A DNA stretch of 64,000 nt from Paludibaculum fermentans (GCF_015277775.1 NZ_CP063849.1:8199501-8263500); one strand, 5' to 3'; numbered from the stretch's first letter, positions 24,871 through 33,933 are shown. Notes: a model not told the origin generated them from the sequence alone. Program-made: numbers and translations.

Positions 24871-26724
24871 TTGCTCTCTCTTTTCCTTCGCGGAGCCCTG
24901 CTCCTCTCGCTCCCGCTCCTCGCCCAGACCCACAGCACCTGGCGTGACTACGGCGGAGCCCCCGACGCCGCCCAGTACTCCGATCTCAAGCAGATCGACC
25001 GCGCCAACGTCGCCAAACTCAAGCCCGCCTGGACCTACAAGACCGGCGACGGCAGCAAGTACTTCTTCAACCCCCTCATCGCCGACGGCCGCATGTACGT
25101 CATGGCCAAGAAGAACTGCATCGTCGCCCTCGACCCCGTCAACGGCGCCGAACTCTGGACCTACACCCCCGAACCCGACACCAAAATCATCACCAACCGC
25201 GGCCTCAACTACTGGGAGAGCAAAGACCGCTCCGACCGCCGCCTCCTCTTCGCCAGCAACCACCGCCTCCGCGCCATCGATGCCCGCACCGGCCAGCCCA
25301 TCGACACCTTCGGCACCCACGGCAGCGTCGATCTCAAACAAGGACTCGGCCGCGACCCCGAATCGCTCGCCCTCGTCCAGTCCACCACCCCGGGCCGCGT
25401 CTTCGAGGACCTCCTCATCCTCGGCTCCGCCACCAACCAGGGCTACGGTTCCGCCCCCGGCGACATCCGCGCCTTCGATGTCCGCACCGGCAAGCTCGTC
25501 TGGACCTTCCACACCATCCCCCACCCCGGCGAGGCCGGCTACGAGACCTGGCCCAAGGAAGCCTGGAAAACCGTCGGCGGAGCCAACGTCTGGGGCGAGA
25601 TGTCCCTCGATGTCCGGCGCGGCATCCTCTACGCCCCCACCGCCAGCGCCAAATACAACTTCTATGGAGCCGACCGCGCCGGCGCCAACCTCTTCGGCGA
25701 CTGCCTCCTCGCCCTCGACGCCCGCACCGGCAAACGCCTCTGGCACTTCCAGATGGTCCACCACGACATCTGGGACTACGACGACGCCACCGCGCCCAAG
25801 CTCCTCACCATCCACCACAACGGCAAGATCGTCGACATCGTCGCCCAGGTCACCAAACAGGGTTTCGTCTGGGTCTTCAACCGCGTCACCGGAGAGCCCA
25901 TCTGGCCCATCGAGGAGCGCCCCGTCCCCCAGACCGACATGACCGGCGAGACCACCTGGCCCACCCAGCCCTTCCCCACCAAGCCGCCGCCCTTCTCGCG
26001 CCAGAAGTTCACCGTCGACGACCTCAGTCCCTACCTCACCCCCGAAGACCGAGCTAAGTTCAAGGACGAGATCCTCAGCGCCCGCAACGAAGGCCTCTTC
26101 ACCCCGCCCGGCAAGCGCAACACCATCCAGATGCCCGGCAACAACGGCGGAGCCAACTGGAGCGGAGCCGCCGTCAACCCGTCGCAAGGCCTTCTCTACG
26201 TCGTCTCCAAGGACCTCCCCGCCATGCTCAAACTGGAGCCCAAGGGCGAACCGCGCAAGGCGCCTACCCCCGAAGCGGAGATGGTCCGCTACTACAGCGG
26301 CTTCGGCTTCATGCTCGACAGCCAGGGCCTCTCGCCCATCAAACCGCCATGGTCGTCGCTGACCGCCTACGACTTGAACGAAGGCACCATCAAGTGGAAG
26401 ATCCCGCTGGGCGAGGTGCCCGAACTTGCGGCCAAGGGCATCCACGACACCGGCTCGCACTACCCCAAGGTAGGCCCCGTAGTGACCGCCGGAGGCCTCA
26501 TCTTCGCGGGCACAAGGGACAAGAAGGTGCACGCCCTGGATGTCGACAACGGCAAGATCTTGTGGGAAGCCGAAGTAGGAGCCGCCCTGGAAGGCATGGC
26601 CGCGGTCTACGAAGCCGAAGGCCGCGAGTACGTAGTCTTCTGTGCCGCAGCCCAGGAGGGCCTGACGCCCGCAACCCAAAAGCCCATCCAAGGCAGCTAC
26701 GTAGCCTTCGCCCTACCCAAATAA
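24871..26724 (+). CDS. secreted PQQ-binding-like beta-propeller dehydrogenase
   Basis: A 617-residue protein starting at TTG 24871, with TGGAG nine bases upstream. The signal peptide (SLFLRGALLLSLPLLAQ) is followed by WRDYGGAPDAAQYSDLKQI, the usual start of soluble quinoprotein glucose or alcohol dehydrogenase-like proteins. Blade motifs include LDPVNGAELWTYTP, IDARTGQPIDTFG, LDARTGKRLWHFQMVHHDIWDYD and LDVDNGKILWEAEVG. It probably oxidises a sugar or alcohol in the periplasm with PQQ. No cytochrome partner lies nearby. Codons end almost always in C, more strongly than in neighbours. Confidence 0.9.
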   Translation: MLSLFLRGALLLSLPLLAQTHSTWRDYGGAPDAAQYSDLKQIDRANVAKLKPAWTYKTGDGSKYFFNPLIADGRMYVMAKKNCIVALDPVNGAELWTYTPEPDTKIITNRGLNYWESKDRSDRRLLFASNHRLRAIDARTGQPIDTFGTHGSVDLKQGLGRDPESLALVQSTTPGRVFEDLLILGSATNQGYGSAPGDIRAFDVRTGKLVWTFHTIPHPGEAGYETWPKEAWKTVGGANVWGEMSLDVRRGILYAPTASAKYNFYGADRAGANLFGDCLLALDARTGKRLWHFQMVHHDIWDYDDATAPKLLTIHHNGKIVDIVAQVTKQGFVWVFNRVTGEPIWPIEERPVPQTDMTGETTWPTQPFPTKPPPFSRQKFTVDDLSPYLTPEDRAKFKDEILSARNEGLFTPPGKRNTIQMPGNNGGANWSGAAVNPSQGLLYVVSKDLPAMLKLEPKGEPRKAPTPEAEMVRYYSGFGFMLDSQGLSPIKPPWSSLTAYDLNEGTIKWKIPLGEVPELAAKGIHDTGSHYPKVGPVVTAGGLIFAGTRDKKVHALDVDNGKILWEAEVGAALEGMAAVYEAEGREYVVFCAAAQEGLTPATQKPIQGSYVAFALPK

Positions 26725-26771
26725 CAGCACCACCCAGTCCGCCCAGTGAGAGGCCAACCTCTCGATAGGAG

Positions 26772-26897
26772 GGCGGACCCCCTGGTCGGCGCGGGGTCCC
26801 CCGACCCCGCCCTCGATCCCGCCCAAGCCCCACCCCGCAAACCCCCAAGTGGGACGGCGGACCCCCAGGTCCGCGCGGGGTCCCCCGACCCCGCCCC
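26772..26897. repeat. REP-like double hairpins, two tandem copies
   Basis: Two copies about 84 bases apart. The second is the clearest: stem-loop GCGGACC-CCCA-GGTCCGC is followed after two bases by stem-loop GGGGTC-CCCC-GACCCC. The first copy has one mismatch in the first stem. They lie just after the PQQ-type gene and may act as transcript ends, or may be REP/BIME-type mobile repeats. Confidence 0.65.
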
Positions 26898-26922
26898 CGA
26901 AAAGCAGGGGAAGCCGCAAATT

Positions 26923-27020
26923 GAGCCGCGAACGTGAGTGAGCGGATAGCCACCGAAAGGCTCCCCTCAGGCAGGATCGCGACTCCTTGCCCGTCCGTCT
27001 TCAACGGGGCAGACGCCCGG
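26923..27020. repeat. dispersed intergenic repeat, copy D
   Basis: GAGCCGCGAACGTGAGTGAG continues with CGGATAGCCACCGAAAGGC, a short variable part, and CGTCTTCAACG. In this copy the second part can fold as CGTCT-loop-AGACG. It is a complete, uninterrupted example of the family and sits between the REP-like hairpins and the penicillin acylase gene. Confidence 0.8.
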
Positions 27021-27092
27021 CCCCCACGGCAGCCACACCCACCCCGTACCGAACCACAAGCGTCACCGCGGGGTCCCCCTCCGCGGCATCAT

Positions 27093-29216
27093 TCATCTCC
27101 GAGGACCCCGGCCAGCCTGGAACCGCTCCCGGCTCTCCAGGTTCGCCTCAATCTCCTTCCGGCTCCGCCAGGCCGTCCGCAGCTCCTTCCGGGCCAGATA
27201 CGGCAGTTGGTCCGTCTGGTGCCGGCTCCCCGGCTGCGACGAGTTCCCATACGACAGCAGCACCTTCGCATGGGCCGCCGGCTTCGTGAACTCGACCGCC
27301 GCCACATACGTCTCCCCATGCGTCTGCGTCCGGACCCCGTCCCGCAGCGGCCCGAACGTAATCACCCGGAAGATCCCCAGATTCCCGAAGCCCCCGTTCG
27401 CCGGCTGGTCCACCCCGGCCCACTGGATCCGCATCACCTGCCCCCACGGCACATCCAGCGCGCCGAAGTTCTTCAGGGTCTCCGCCGCGGCCTCATCCAA
27501 CTGCGCCGCCGCCTTCCTGGGGTCCTTCAACCCCGAAGGCGTCGTCAGCGGCGACTTCAGGTCATACGGCACCGCGAACCCCGCCTGCGACCCCATCGCC
27601 GGCCCCATGAACCGCGTCGCCCACGCGGCAAACAGCACGGCCCCGCGACTCTCCGGCTGGGCCTGCCGGTCCCACTTCGTCAGCACGGCAGCAGCCTGCC
27701 TGGCCCGTTCCGGCCCATACTCCTCCGCGGCCTTCACCAGCTCAGGCAGGATCCGGTCGGCCAGCTCCGCCCGGGTCGAGTGCTTCTGCTCCACAAACCG
27801 GTCGAACGTAAACCGGGGCTCCTCGCTCAGCATGTGCAGCGACCGCTCCGCCCGGAAGCTGGTATTCACCGGAGCCGTATACGCCGGGTACTTCGCCGGA
27901 TCCAGCGAGTTCGGCCAGGCCGCATTCCACGGCGGATCGTTGGTGTTGTGGACATAGCCCGAAGCCGGATCAACCACCTGCGGCAGCTCCTCATAAGCGT
28001 GGTACGAGGTCCACAGCGTCTCCGAAGTATCGCCCGGGACGACGCCCGCCCAGTAGCGCAGGTCCCCTTTCGAGCGCTTCGGCAGCAGGCCGTTGAACAG
28101 GTACTCGATGTGGCCGTCCCGGTCGGCATAGAGGATGTTGAACGTCGGCACCTGCAGGCGCTTCAGGGCCGTCTCGTACTCCGCGAAGTTGTGCGCCGTG
28201 GCCATCTGCCAGTACTGCTCCAGCAGGAACGGCCGGTCGAGCCCGGCCACGCGCAAAGCAACAGGCCCCGAAGGATCCTGCCGGATCACCGGCCCGTGCA
28301 CGGTGCTGTAAGTCGTCAGCGGCTCCACCCGGAATCGCCCGTCCGGCTGCCGGACCTTCAGCTCGTGCGAGCTCCTCTCAAAGGCCTTCACCTGGCCGTC
28401 GAAGAGATACCCGTCGCCCTGGGCCTTGATGGCATACAGGTCCGCCGCATCGATGGAGTTGACCGTCTGGTTGAAGCCCACATAGTCGCTGAACACGAAG
28501 CGCAACACGGGGAAGCCCACCTGGCTTGCTCCATACAGGTCGATGCCGGGCGCCGTGAGATGGATCTCGTAATAGGTGCTCCAGTCGCCCCACGGCAGGT
28601 GCGGATTGCCCAGCAGCAGCGCGTGGCCCGCCGCCGTCCGCTTCGGAGCAATGGCCCATCCGTTCGACCCCACCGCCTCCGGAGTGTCGAGAAAGTGGGC
28701 GGCTGCCTCCTGCGGAGCGATCGGCCCGGCCAGCCGTGGCGAGGCGATATAGGTGAAGTGGACGATCCGGTGCACGTGCTGCAGCGGGTCCAGCGCGGTC
28801 ACCGGCAGCACCCGCCTGGCCTCCTCCGACAGCGCTTCGGGATGCCGCGCGGCGTAGTCGTTGATCCCTTTGGCAAACGCCTCCAGATACCCGCGAAACT
28901 GCGGAGTCTGCTGCGCCAGCCACTGCGCGGAACGCTGGGGCACGCTGTTCGTCCACACCCACCGGTCGTTGGCGAGCCCGGCGGGTCCGAAGTACTCAGC
29001 GGCGCGCCCGCGCGATTCGCCATACAGCTTCAGCAGCAGGTTCCCATGGCTCTGGGCTTGGGCATACCCGTAGCAGTAGAAGAGATCCGGGGTGTTCTTC
29101 GCGTAGACATGGGCCACGCCAAAGCGGTCCCACAGGATTTCAGTGCCCTTCGCCGGAGAAGCGGCCCAGGCGAAGACACCGGCGAACAGGCCGAGCAGGG
29201 CGGCGCGCCATTGCAT
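27093..29216 (-). CDS. penicillin acylase family N-terminal nucleophile hydrolase
   Basis: A 707-residue exported amidase starting at ATG 29216 (MQWRAALLGLFAGVFAWA, signal peptide). The alpha-chain part contains ILWDRFGVAHVYAKNTPDLFYCYGYAQAQ. The autoproteolytic junction is GSNGWAIAP, where the Ser becomes the N-terminal nucleophile of the beta chain; GNPHLPW follows. Family members cleave the acyl chain of penicillins, acyl-homoserine lactones or other amides in the periplasm; the substrate here is unknown. The frame upstream to 29495 is open but overlaps the divergent peptidase gene. Confidence 0.93.
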   Translation of the reverse strand: MQWRAALLGLFAGVFAWAASPAKGTEILWDRFGVAHVYAKNTPDLFYCYGYAQAQSHGNLLLKLYGESRGRAAEYFGPAGLANDRWVWTNSVPQRSAQWLAQQTPQFRGYLEAFAKGINDYAARHPEALSEEARRVLPVTALDPLQHVHRIVHFTYIASPRLAGPIAPQEAAAHFLDTPEAVGSNGWAIAPKRTAAGHALLLGNPHLPWGDWSTYYEIHLTAPGIDLYGASQVGFPVLRFVFSDYVGFNQTVNSIDAADLYAIKAQGDGYLFDGQVKAFERSSHELKVRQPDGRFRVEPLTTYSTVHGPVIRQDPSGPVALRVAGLDRPFLLEQYWQMATAHNFAEYETALKRLQVPTFNILYADRDGHIEYLFNGLLPKRSKGDLRYWAGVVPGDTSETLWTSYHAYEELPQVVDPASGYVHNTNDPPWNAAWPNSLDPAKYPAYTAPVNTSFRAERSLHMLSEEPRFTFDRFVEQKHSTRAELADRILPELVKAAEEYGPERARQAAAVLTKWDRQAQPESRGAVLFAAWATRFMGPAMGSQAGFAVPYDLKSPLTTPSGLKDPRKAAAQLDEAAAETLKNFGALDVPWGQVMRIQWAGVDQPANGGFGNLGIFRVITFGPLRDGVRTQTHGETYVAAVEFTKPAAHAKVLLSYGNSSQPGSRHQTDQLPYLARKELRTAWRSRKEIEANLESRERFQAGRGPRR

Positions 29217-29331
29217 TGAGGGGGGAGACTCCTTCGCATGCGGCGGAGACATTGCCGCTCTGGCGACGGAGCCACGATCCAGGATAACCCGGGTCTGGAC
29301 GCGCGAAGCCGTTCCGCCGATAGAGAGAGCG

Positions 29332-30483
29332 GTGCTGCCCCTCCTCGCCCTTCTGCTGCTCGCCAGCGACCCCGTGGTGCACGGCGGCGGAGCCGTCCTG
29401 CGTTCCGCGTGCTCGACGGACGCCGATACCGTCGCGCGGTTGGCCGAAGGCACGGCGGTGCAGGTGCGGTTCTCCATCTCGGGCGACGCCGGCACCTGCT
29501 ACAAGGTGACCAGCGCATGGCAGGCCGGCTACGTCCTGGCGTCCGAGTTGGAAGGCTTGGAATCCTACCGCGCCGGACTGCGCAATGCCTCGGAGCTGGA
29601 ACTGCCGAAGATGCTGCGGGCCGAGACGGCACGTTTGAAGGAAGAGGCAGGCGAACGGCCCGGAGCCAATGAGGTGCTCGCGCTGATCGAGTCGAACCAG
29701 CCGCGGCTGGCCCTGCGGAAGATGGAGTCCGCGCTCCAGCGGGACGGCCGCAAGGACCCTCTCACTCTCGCGTTGGCCGGCCTGGCCGCCTATCGCAGCG
29801 ATGAACCGCGCCTCGCGCTGGAGTATTGGACGGAGTCGCAGGCCCTCGCGCCCAACGCGTCGGTCGACGCCCTGATGAGCAAGGCGCGCGCCGAACTGGC
29901 CGGCGATACTAGCCGCAACAAGCTGCGCGGCTACCGCTTCGTCCTGCGCTACAACAGCGACGAGATCGCCGAAAGCACCGCGGCGGAGGTGCTCTCGGCG
30001 GCCAACGACGAGTACGCGCGGCTGGACGCGGCGCTGGGCTGCGAACTGAAGGAGCAGATCCCCCTCGTGCTCCAGAACCAGCAGGCCTACCGTGCAACGA
30101 CCGGAGCCGAAGAGTGGAGCGGCGGGCAGTTCGACGGCCGCATCCGCGTAGTGCTGTTCCGGCAGGCATTCCAGCGCGAAGCCCGCCAGGCGGTGACGCA
30201 CGAGCTGGTGCACGCCTGCCTGACGGCGCGCGGCCGCTTCCCGCACTGGTTCCACGAAGGCATGGCGATGCGCTGGTCGGGCGAACGGCCCGCAGCGGCG
30301 GACGTGGCGTCGGTGGAGGGATTGCGGACTCCGCCCGCGCTCGGCGCGTCTCCGGATCAGGCACGCATCTTCTACACCTGGTCGTGGGTAGCCGTAGACC
30401 GCATGTACCGCCGCATGGGCGAACAGGGCGTCCGAGACGCACTCCGGAACCCGGCTTCCGTCACGGCATCAATGGGCAACTGA
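29332..30483 (+). CDS. exported zinc metallopeptidase-like protein (HExxH)
   Basis: A 383-residue protein starting at GTG 29332 after an AGAGAGAG stretch. It has a signal peptide (LPLLALLLLASDPVVHG), an SH3-like segment (ARLAEGTAVQVRF to AGYVLASEL), a helical TPR-like middle, and a peptidase MA-like domain with HELVH (His290-His294) followed by HWFHEGMA, which supplies the distal Glu. It likely cuts proteins or peptides in the periplasm. It is divergent from the acylase gene, with 115 bases between starts. Confidence 0.85.
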   Translation: MLPLLALLLLASDPVVHGGGAVLRSACSTDADTVARLAEGTAVQVRFSISGDAGTCYKVTSAWQAGYVLASELEGLESYRAGLRNASELELPKMLRAETARLKEEAGERPGANEVLALIESNQPRLALRKMESALQRDGRKDPLTLALAGLAAYRSDEPRLALEYWTESQALAPNASVDALMSKARAELAGDTSRNKLRGYRFVLRYNSDEIAESTAAEVLSAANDEYARLDAALGCELKEQIPLVLQNQQAYRATTGAEEWSGGQFDGRIRVVLFRQAFQREARQAVTHELVHACLTARGRFPHWFHEGMAMRWSGERPAAADVASVEGLRTPPALGASPDQARIFYTWSWVAVDRMYRRMGEQGVRDALRNPASVTASMGN

Positions 30484-30489
30484 TATACT
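30484..30489 (+). promoter_or_regulatory. -10 box (TATACT) close to the MFS start
   Basis: TATACT ends nine bases before the GTG at 30499, so the message would have at most a two- or three-base leader. No convincing -35 is found. It overlaps the end of the peptidase gene (stop at 30481-30483). Confidence 0.3.
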
Positions 30490-30498
30490 GCCCGCTTT

Positions 30499-31719
30499 GT
30501 GACTTCCAACGCCAAGCGCATTCCATCCCACTGGCCCATGCTTCTGTTGCTGGCCGTGTCCGTGTTGATCAACTACATGGACCGGGGCAACCTGGGCATC
30601 GCCGCTCCGCAACTGACGAAGGAGCTCGGTCTGCGGGATTCGCAGATGGGCTTCCTGCTCGCCGCCTTCTTCTGGACCTACGCACTTTTCCAGATTGTGG
30701 CCGGCTGGTTGGTCGACCGCTACGATGTCGCGCGCGTCTATGCGCTGGGCTTCCTCGTGTGGTCGGCCGCCACACTGGCCATGGGCATGGTGACCGGTTT
30801 CGCGGCGCTGGTGGCGTTCCGCTTGCTTCTCGGCATCGGCGAGTCCGTGGCGTATCCGGCGTATTCCAAGATCCTGTCAAAGGGCTTCAAGGAAGAAGAG
30901 CGCGGACTGGCCAACGGCATCATCGACGCGGCGACAAAGTTCGGTCCCGCGGTGGGCGTGCTGCTGGGCGGCTGGATGATCGGGATCTACGGCTGGCGCT
31001 GGTTCTTTATCCTGACCGGCGGTCTGAGTCTCGCCTGGCTCGTGCCGTGGCTCTACTATTCACCGCGCGACACCACCGCCGGACAACAGAAGCAGGAAGG
31101 GCCTGGCTGGTTGGACCTCGTGGCCAGCCGCTCCGCCTGGGCGACCTTCATTGGACTCTTCTGCTTCAACTACAACTGGTACCTGCTGCTGACCTGGCTG
31201 CCGTCGTTCCTCATCCGCGAGCGCCACTTCACCATGGGCATGATGTCCATCTACAACGCCTTCCCGCTCTGCGTCACGGCTGTTTGCACCATCACGGCGG
31301 GCTGGATCTCCGACCGCATGATCGCCAAAGGCGCGGAGGTGGTGCCGCTGCGCCGCAACTTCATGATCGCGGGCCTGCTGCTGACGGCCATCATGCTGCC
31401 GTTCGCGACCGTGCCGTCGCACATCCTGTCGATGACGTTCCTGGTGCTGGCGTTCTGCGGTTTGGGCCTCTACACGTCGAACTGCTGGGCGCTGTCGCAG
31501 AATCTGGCGGGAGCGGGTGCTTCCGGCAAATGGACAGGTTTACAGAACGCGGTAGGGAATCTGGGCGGCGTGGTGGCGCCGGTTGTCACCGGCTATCTCG
31601 TCGAACGTACGGGTACGTTCCTGGCGGCGTTTCTCACGTCGTCCGCCGTGCTGCTCGCCGGCGTCCTCATCTACATGTTTATGCTGCAGGTTCCGCCTAA
31701 GTCTCGTACTCTTCGCTGA
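30499..31719 (+). CDS. MFS transporter, anion:cation symporter-like
   Basis: A 406-residue carrier with twelve predicted helices. The start INYMDRGNLGIAAPQLTKELGL and the loop 2-3 motif GWLVDRYDVARV place it in the ACS branch (hexuronate, glucarate and related organic acids). The start is GTG 30499. It follows the peptidase gene by 15 bases and overlaps the 3' end of the convergent ATPase gene by 23 bases. The substrate cannot be deduced. Confidence 0.9.
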   Translation: MTSNAKRIPSHWPMLLLLAVSVLINYMDRGNLGIAAPQLTKELGLRDSQMGFLLAAFFWTYALFQIVAGWLVDRYDVARVYALGFLVWSAATLAMGMVTGFAALVAFRLLLGIGESVAYPAYSKILSKGFKEEERGLANGIIDAATKFGPAVGVLLGGWMIGIYGWRWFFILTGGLSLAWLVPWLYYSPRDTTAGQQKQEGPGWLDLVASRSAWATFIGLFCFNYNWYLLLTWLPSFLIRERHFTMGMMSIYNAFPLCVTAVCTITAGWISDRMIAKGAEVVPLRRNFMIAGLLLTAIMLPFATVPSHILSMTFLVLAFCGLGLYTSNCWALSQNLAGAGASGKWTGLQNAVGNLGGVVAPVVTGYLVERTGTFLAAFLTSSAVLLAGVLIYMFMLQVPPKSRTLR

Positions 31720-33025
31720 TGAAGGTCATGTCGAAGGCGTGCGATAGGACGTCGAAGGTCAGCTTGTAGGGCTTGCGTTCGAAGCGGATCAGGTCGATGG
31801 CGTGCGTGATTACATCGCGCGCCTGGCAGCGCCGGAACCGCTTGCCGCTGCGCATGTACTTCTTGTCGATGTACTCCTCGATCGTCGGGTCGTCGCATTC
31901 GATCTTCTGGCTCTCGCAGAAGCGCTTGAAGATCTTGATGAACTCAGTGACCTCTGGAGACCGCACGAACATCTTGTACTGAATGCGGCGCAGGAACGCC
32001 TCGTCGCCCAACTGCTCCGGCCGCAGGTTCGTCGAGAAAACCAGGAAGCATTCGAACGGGACCTGAGCCTTGCCGCCAGTGCGGAAGGTGAGAAAGTCGA
32101 TGCGCCGTTCCATCGGCACAATCCAGCGGTTCAGCACTTCCGCCGGTGTTACCTTCTGGCGGCCGAAGTCGTCGATGAGATAGATGCCGTTGTTGGCCTT
32201 GAGCTGGAACGGGGCGTCGTAGATCTTTGAAGCGGGATTGAAGCTCAGGTCGAGCATCTCGAGCGCGAGTTCGCCGCCCGACATGATGAACGGACGCTTG
32301 CAGCGAAACCATCGACCATCGAAATCCAGGTCGCGATGGAAGGCGCTGACTTCGAAATTGTCCTCGTCCAGCCGGGTGTGATAATTCGGATCGAAAAGCT
32401 GAATGATCTGGCCCTGGTACTCAATGGCGAACGGAACGTAGATGGGGTCCGACTCGATGTTGAACAGGCCCTCCGCCAGGTAGGTCTTGCCGTTGCCGGG
32501 CTGGCCATAGATCAGGAACGACTTGCCCGCATTCACCGCCGGGCCCAGGTGGCTCATCGTCGCCTCGTTCACGACCATGTGCTTGAAGGCGTTGGTCAGC
32601 ATGTCCTTGCTGAGCCAGTCCGCGCGGTTGCGCTGCATCTTGACGCCGACTGTGTACTGCTCCAGCGGCACGGGAATCCGGCCGACATAGGAGTTGGACT
32701 CCATGTACTCGCGGGTGAGTTCGCGCGCGGCTTCCGTCAGGGCGAAGGTCGAGCTGATGTCGCCGATGCCCAGGCTGCTTTTAGCCATCAGCAGGTGCTG
32801 GCGCTTCATCGCCTCGATCAGGGGGCCGATGACGCTGAAATTCAGGCCCATCGAGCTGGCGAGCAGGCGGCCCGAAGAATCCCCCCGGAAGTAGAGGGTC
32901 TTCAGGATCATCTGCTCGACCATCGACTGCGAGAGACCCAGGTCATCCATGGTCTCGGGCACCGGCGGCACGAATTTGATCTCTTCCGCGTCGGCGGTCA
33001 GTGGAAGTACGGAATCGACACTCAC
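31697..33025 (-). CDS. AAA family ATPase of unknown role
   Basis: A 442-residue protein. Residues 1-150 look like winged-helix modules (MVEQMILKTLYFRGDSSGRLLASSMG, FALTEAARELTREYM). The ATPase core has Walker A GQPGNGKT, Walker B YLIDDFGRQ, a sensor-like VFSTNLRP and an arginine-rich LRRIQYKMF. The C-terminal helices (FRRCQARDVITHAIDLIRFE) form a lid. The family occurs in Acidobacteria and deltaproteobacterial groups without a known function. It converges with the MFS gene. Confidence 0.85.
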   Translation of the reverse strand: MSVDSVLPLTADAEEIKFVPPVPETMDDLGLSQSMVEQMILKTLYFRGDSSGRLLASSMGLNFSVIGPLIEAMKRQHLLMAKSSLGIGDISSTFALTEAARELTREYMESNSYVGRIPVPLEQYTVGVKMQRNRADWLSKDMLTNAFKHMVVNEATMSHLGPAVNAGKSFLIYGQPGNGKTYLAEGLFNIESDPIYVPFAIEYQGQIIQLFDPNYHTRLDEDNFEVSAFHRDLDFDGRWFRCKRPFIMSGGELALEMLDLSFNPASKIYDAPFQLKANNGIYLIDDFGRQKVTPAEVLNRWIVPMERRIDFLTFRTGGKAQVPFECFLVFSTNLRPEQLGDEAFLRRIQYKMFVRSPEVTEFIKIFKRFCESQKIECDDPTIEEYIDKKYMRSGKRFRRCQARDVITHAIDLIRFERKPYKLTFDVLSHAFDMTFISEEYET

Positions 33026-33115
33026 CCCCGTCCTATCGGCTGGACCGGGAATCGGCTTGAGAGGAGTCTTCGACTTTGCTTCGCTATTTCGGAAGATTTA
33101 GCGGAGGCGCGCCGG

Positions 33116-33766
33116 TTATTCGCCCGTAATAGACAGCCCGAGATGACGATCGGCCAGCAGTGTGGGGATCCGGCGCAGGGCCAGGACGCCCAGGACGGCG
33201 AGCACCGGGCCGATGGCGCACAGCAGGAGGGGGAGCTGTTCGCCGGTCAGGAGCTTGGCCGAGGACGTCCGCCAGGCCGCGGGGAGGAATCTCGAACCGA
33301 TCAGCATCAGCAGCACGACAAAGAAGAAGCCCATGCGCATCAGGTCGCGGGCGGCCTTGGCCGTAAAGACCTGGACGGAGACCAGGGCGGCCAGGCAGGC
33401 GCTGAGCCAGGCGACGCAGACGGTGAACAGCGCCAGGGCGGCGAGCATGCCCGAGGGCGGCAATACCATCCGGTCGCGGAACGAGGCGAGGGCGGCAAAC
33501 GCCGTGCCCAGAATGAGCACCCAGCACAGCCAGCCGTACAAGGCGCCGCCGAAGGTGATCCCGCGGATGGTGGCCAGGTCATCCTGGCCCACTACGCCTC
33601 CGGCGACGAAGTTGGAAGCGAAGAGGATCGCGATCGCGGTGTAAGGCAGGATGATCGCCGGGTCGAGGAACATAAACCCGAACTTCCAGGGAATGAGGGT
33701 CCCGGCGGCCGCGAGACCGGCAAGCATGAGTAGGCCGCGAACTCCGCCAACCAATTGCCACAGCAT
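33116..33766 (-). CDS. hypothetical multi-pass membrane protein
   Basis: A 216-residue protein with about six hydrophobic helices (GLLMLAGLAAAGTLIP, ILPYTAIAILFASNF, LYGWLCWVLILGTAFAAL, and others). The layout resembles ABC-2-like or heme-exporter B-like membrane subunits, but no motif supports either. The start at ATG 33766 is chosen for its clean hydrophobic beginning; ATG 33793 is also possible. It lies 90 bases upstream of the AAA ATPase gene on the same strand. Confidence 0.65.
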   Translation of the reverse strand: MLWQLVGGVRGLLMLAGLAAAGTLIPWKFGFMFLDPAIILPYTAIAILFASNFVAGGVVGQDDLATIRGITFGGALYGWLCWVLILGTAFAALASFRDRMVLPPSGMLAALALFTVCVAWLSACLAALVSVQVFTAKAARDLMRMGFFFVVLLMLIGSRFLPAAWRTSSAKLLTGEQLPLLLCAIGPVLAVLGVLALRRIPTLLADRHLGLSITGE

Positions 33767-33840
33767 CGACTTCGATTCTACCTGGAGGGGCATGGGAATC
33801 GCATGGGCAGTTGTGCCCGGGGCAGATGTGGAAGTGGAAC

Positions 33841-33933
33841 TGGCGGAGAGGGAGAGATTCGAACTCTCGGTAGAGCTTTACACCCTACGACGGTTTAGCA
33901 AACCGCTGCTTTCGACCACTCAGCCACCTCTCC
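33841..33933 (-). tRNA. tRNA-Ser (anticodon GCT)
   Basis: On the minus strand the acceptor GGAGAGG pairs with CCTCTCC, followed by G and an encoded CCA. The anticodon arm is GCGGT-TTGCTAA-ACCGT, giving GCT. A long variable arm (about CGTAGGGTGTAAAGCTCTACC) and a GAGTTCGAATCTC T arm fit class II serine tRNA. Confidence 0.97.

Noticed and set aside
23972-25942. A 656-codon frame running from the repeat region into the PQQ-type gene in another frame
   Set aside because: Pro/Ser/Thr-rich composition artefact that overlaps the clearly coding frame.
24766-26691. A 641-codon open frame antisense to the PQQ-type gene
   Set aside because: It is Gly/Val/Glu/Asp monotone and exists only because the real gene uses C-ending codons almost everywhere; no domain, start signal or terminator supports it.
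26934-29219. A 761-codon frame antisense to the penicillin acylase gene
   Set aside because: Arg/Pro/His-rich shadow frame; the acylase on the other strand has signal peptide, nucleophile motif and full family pattern.
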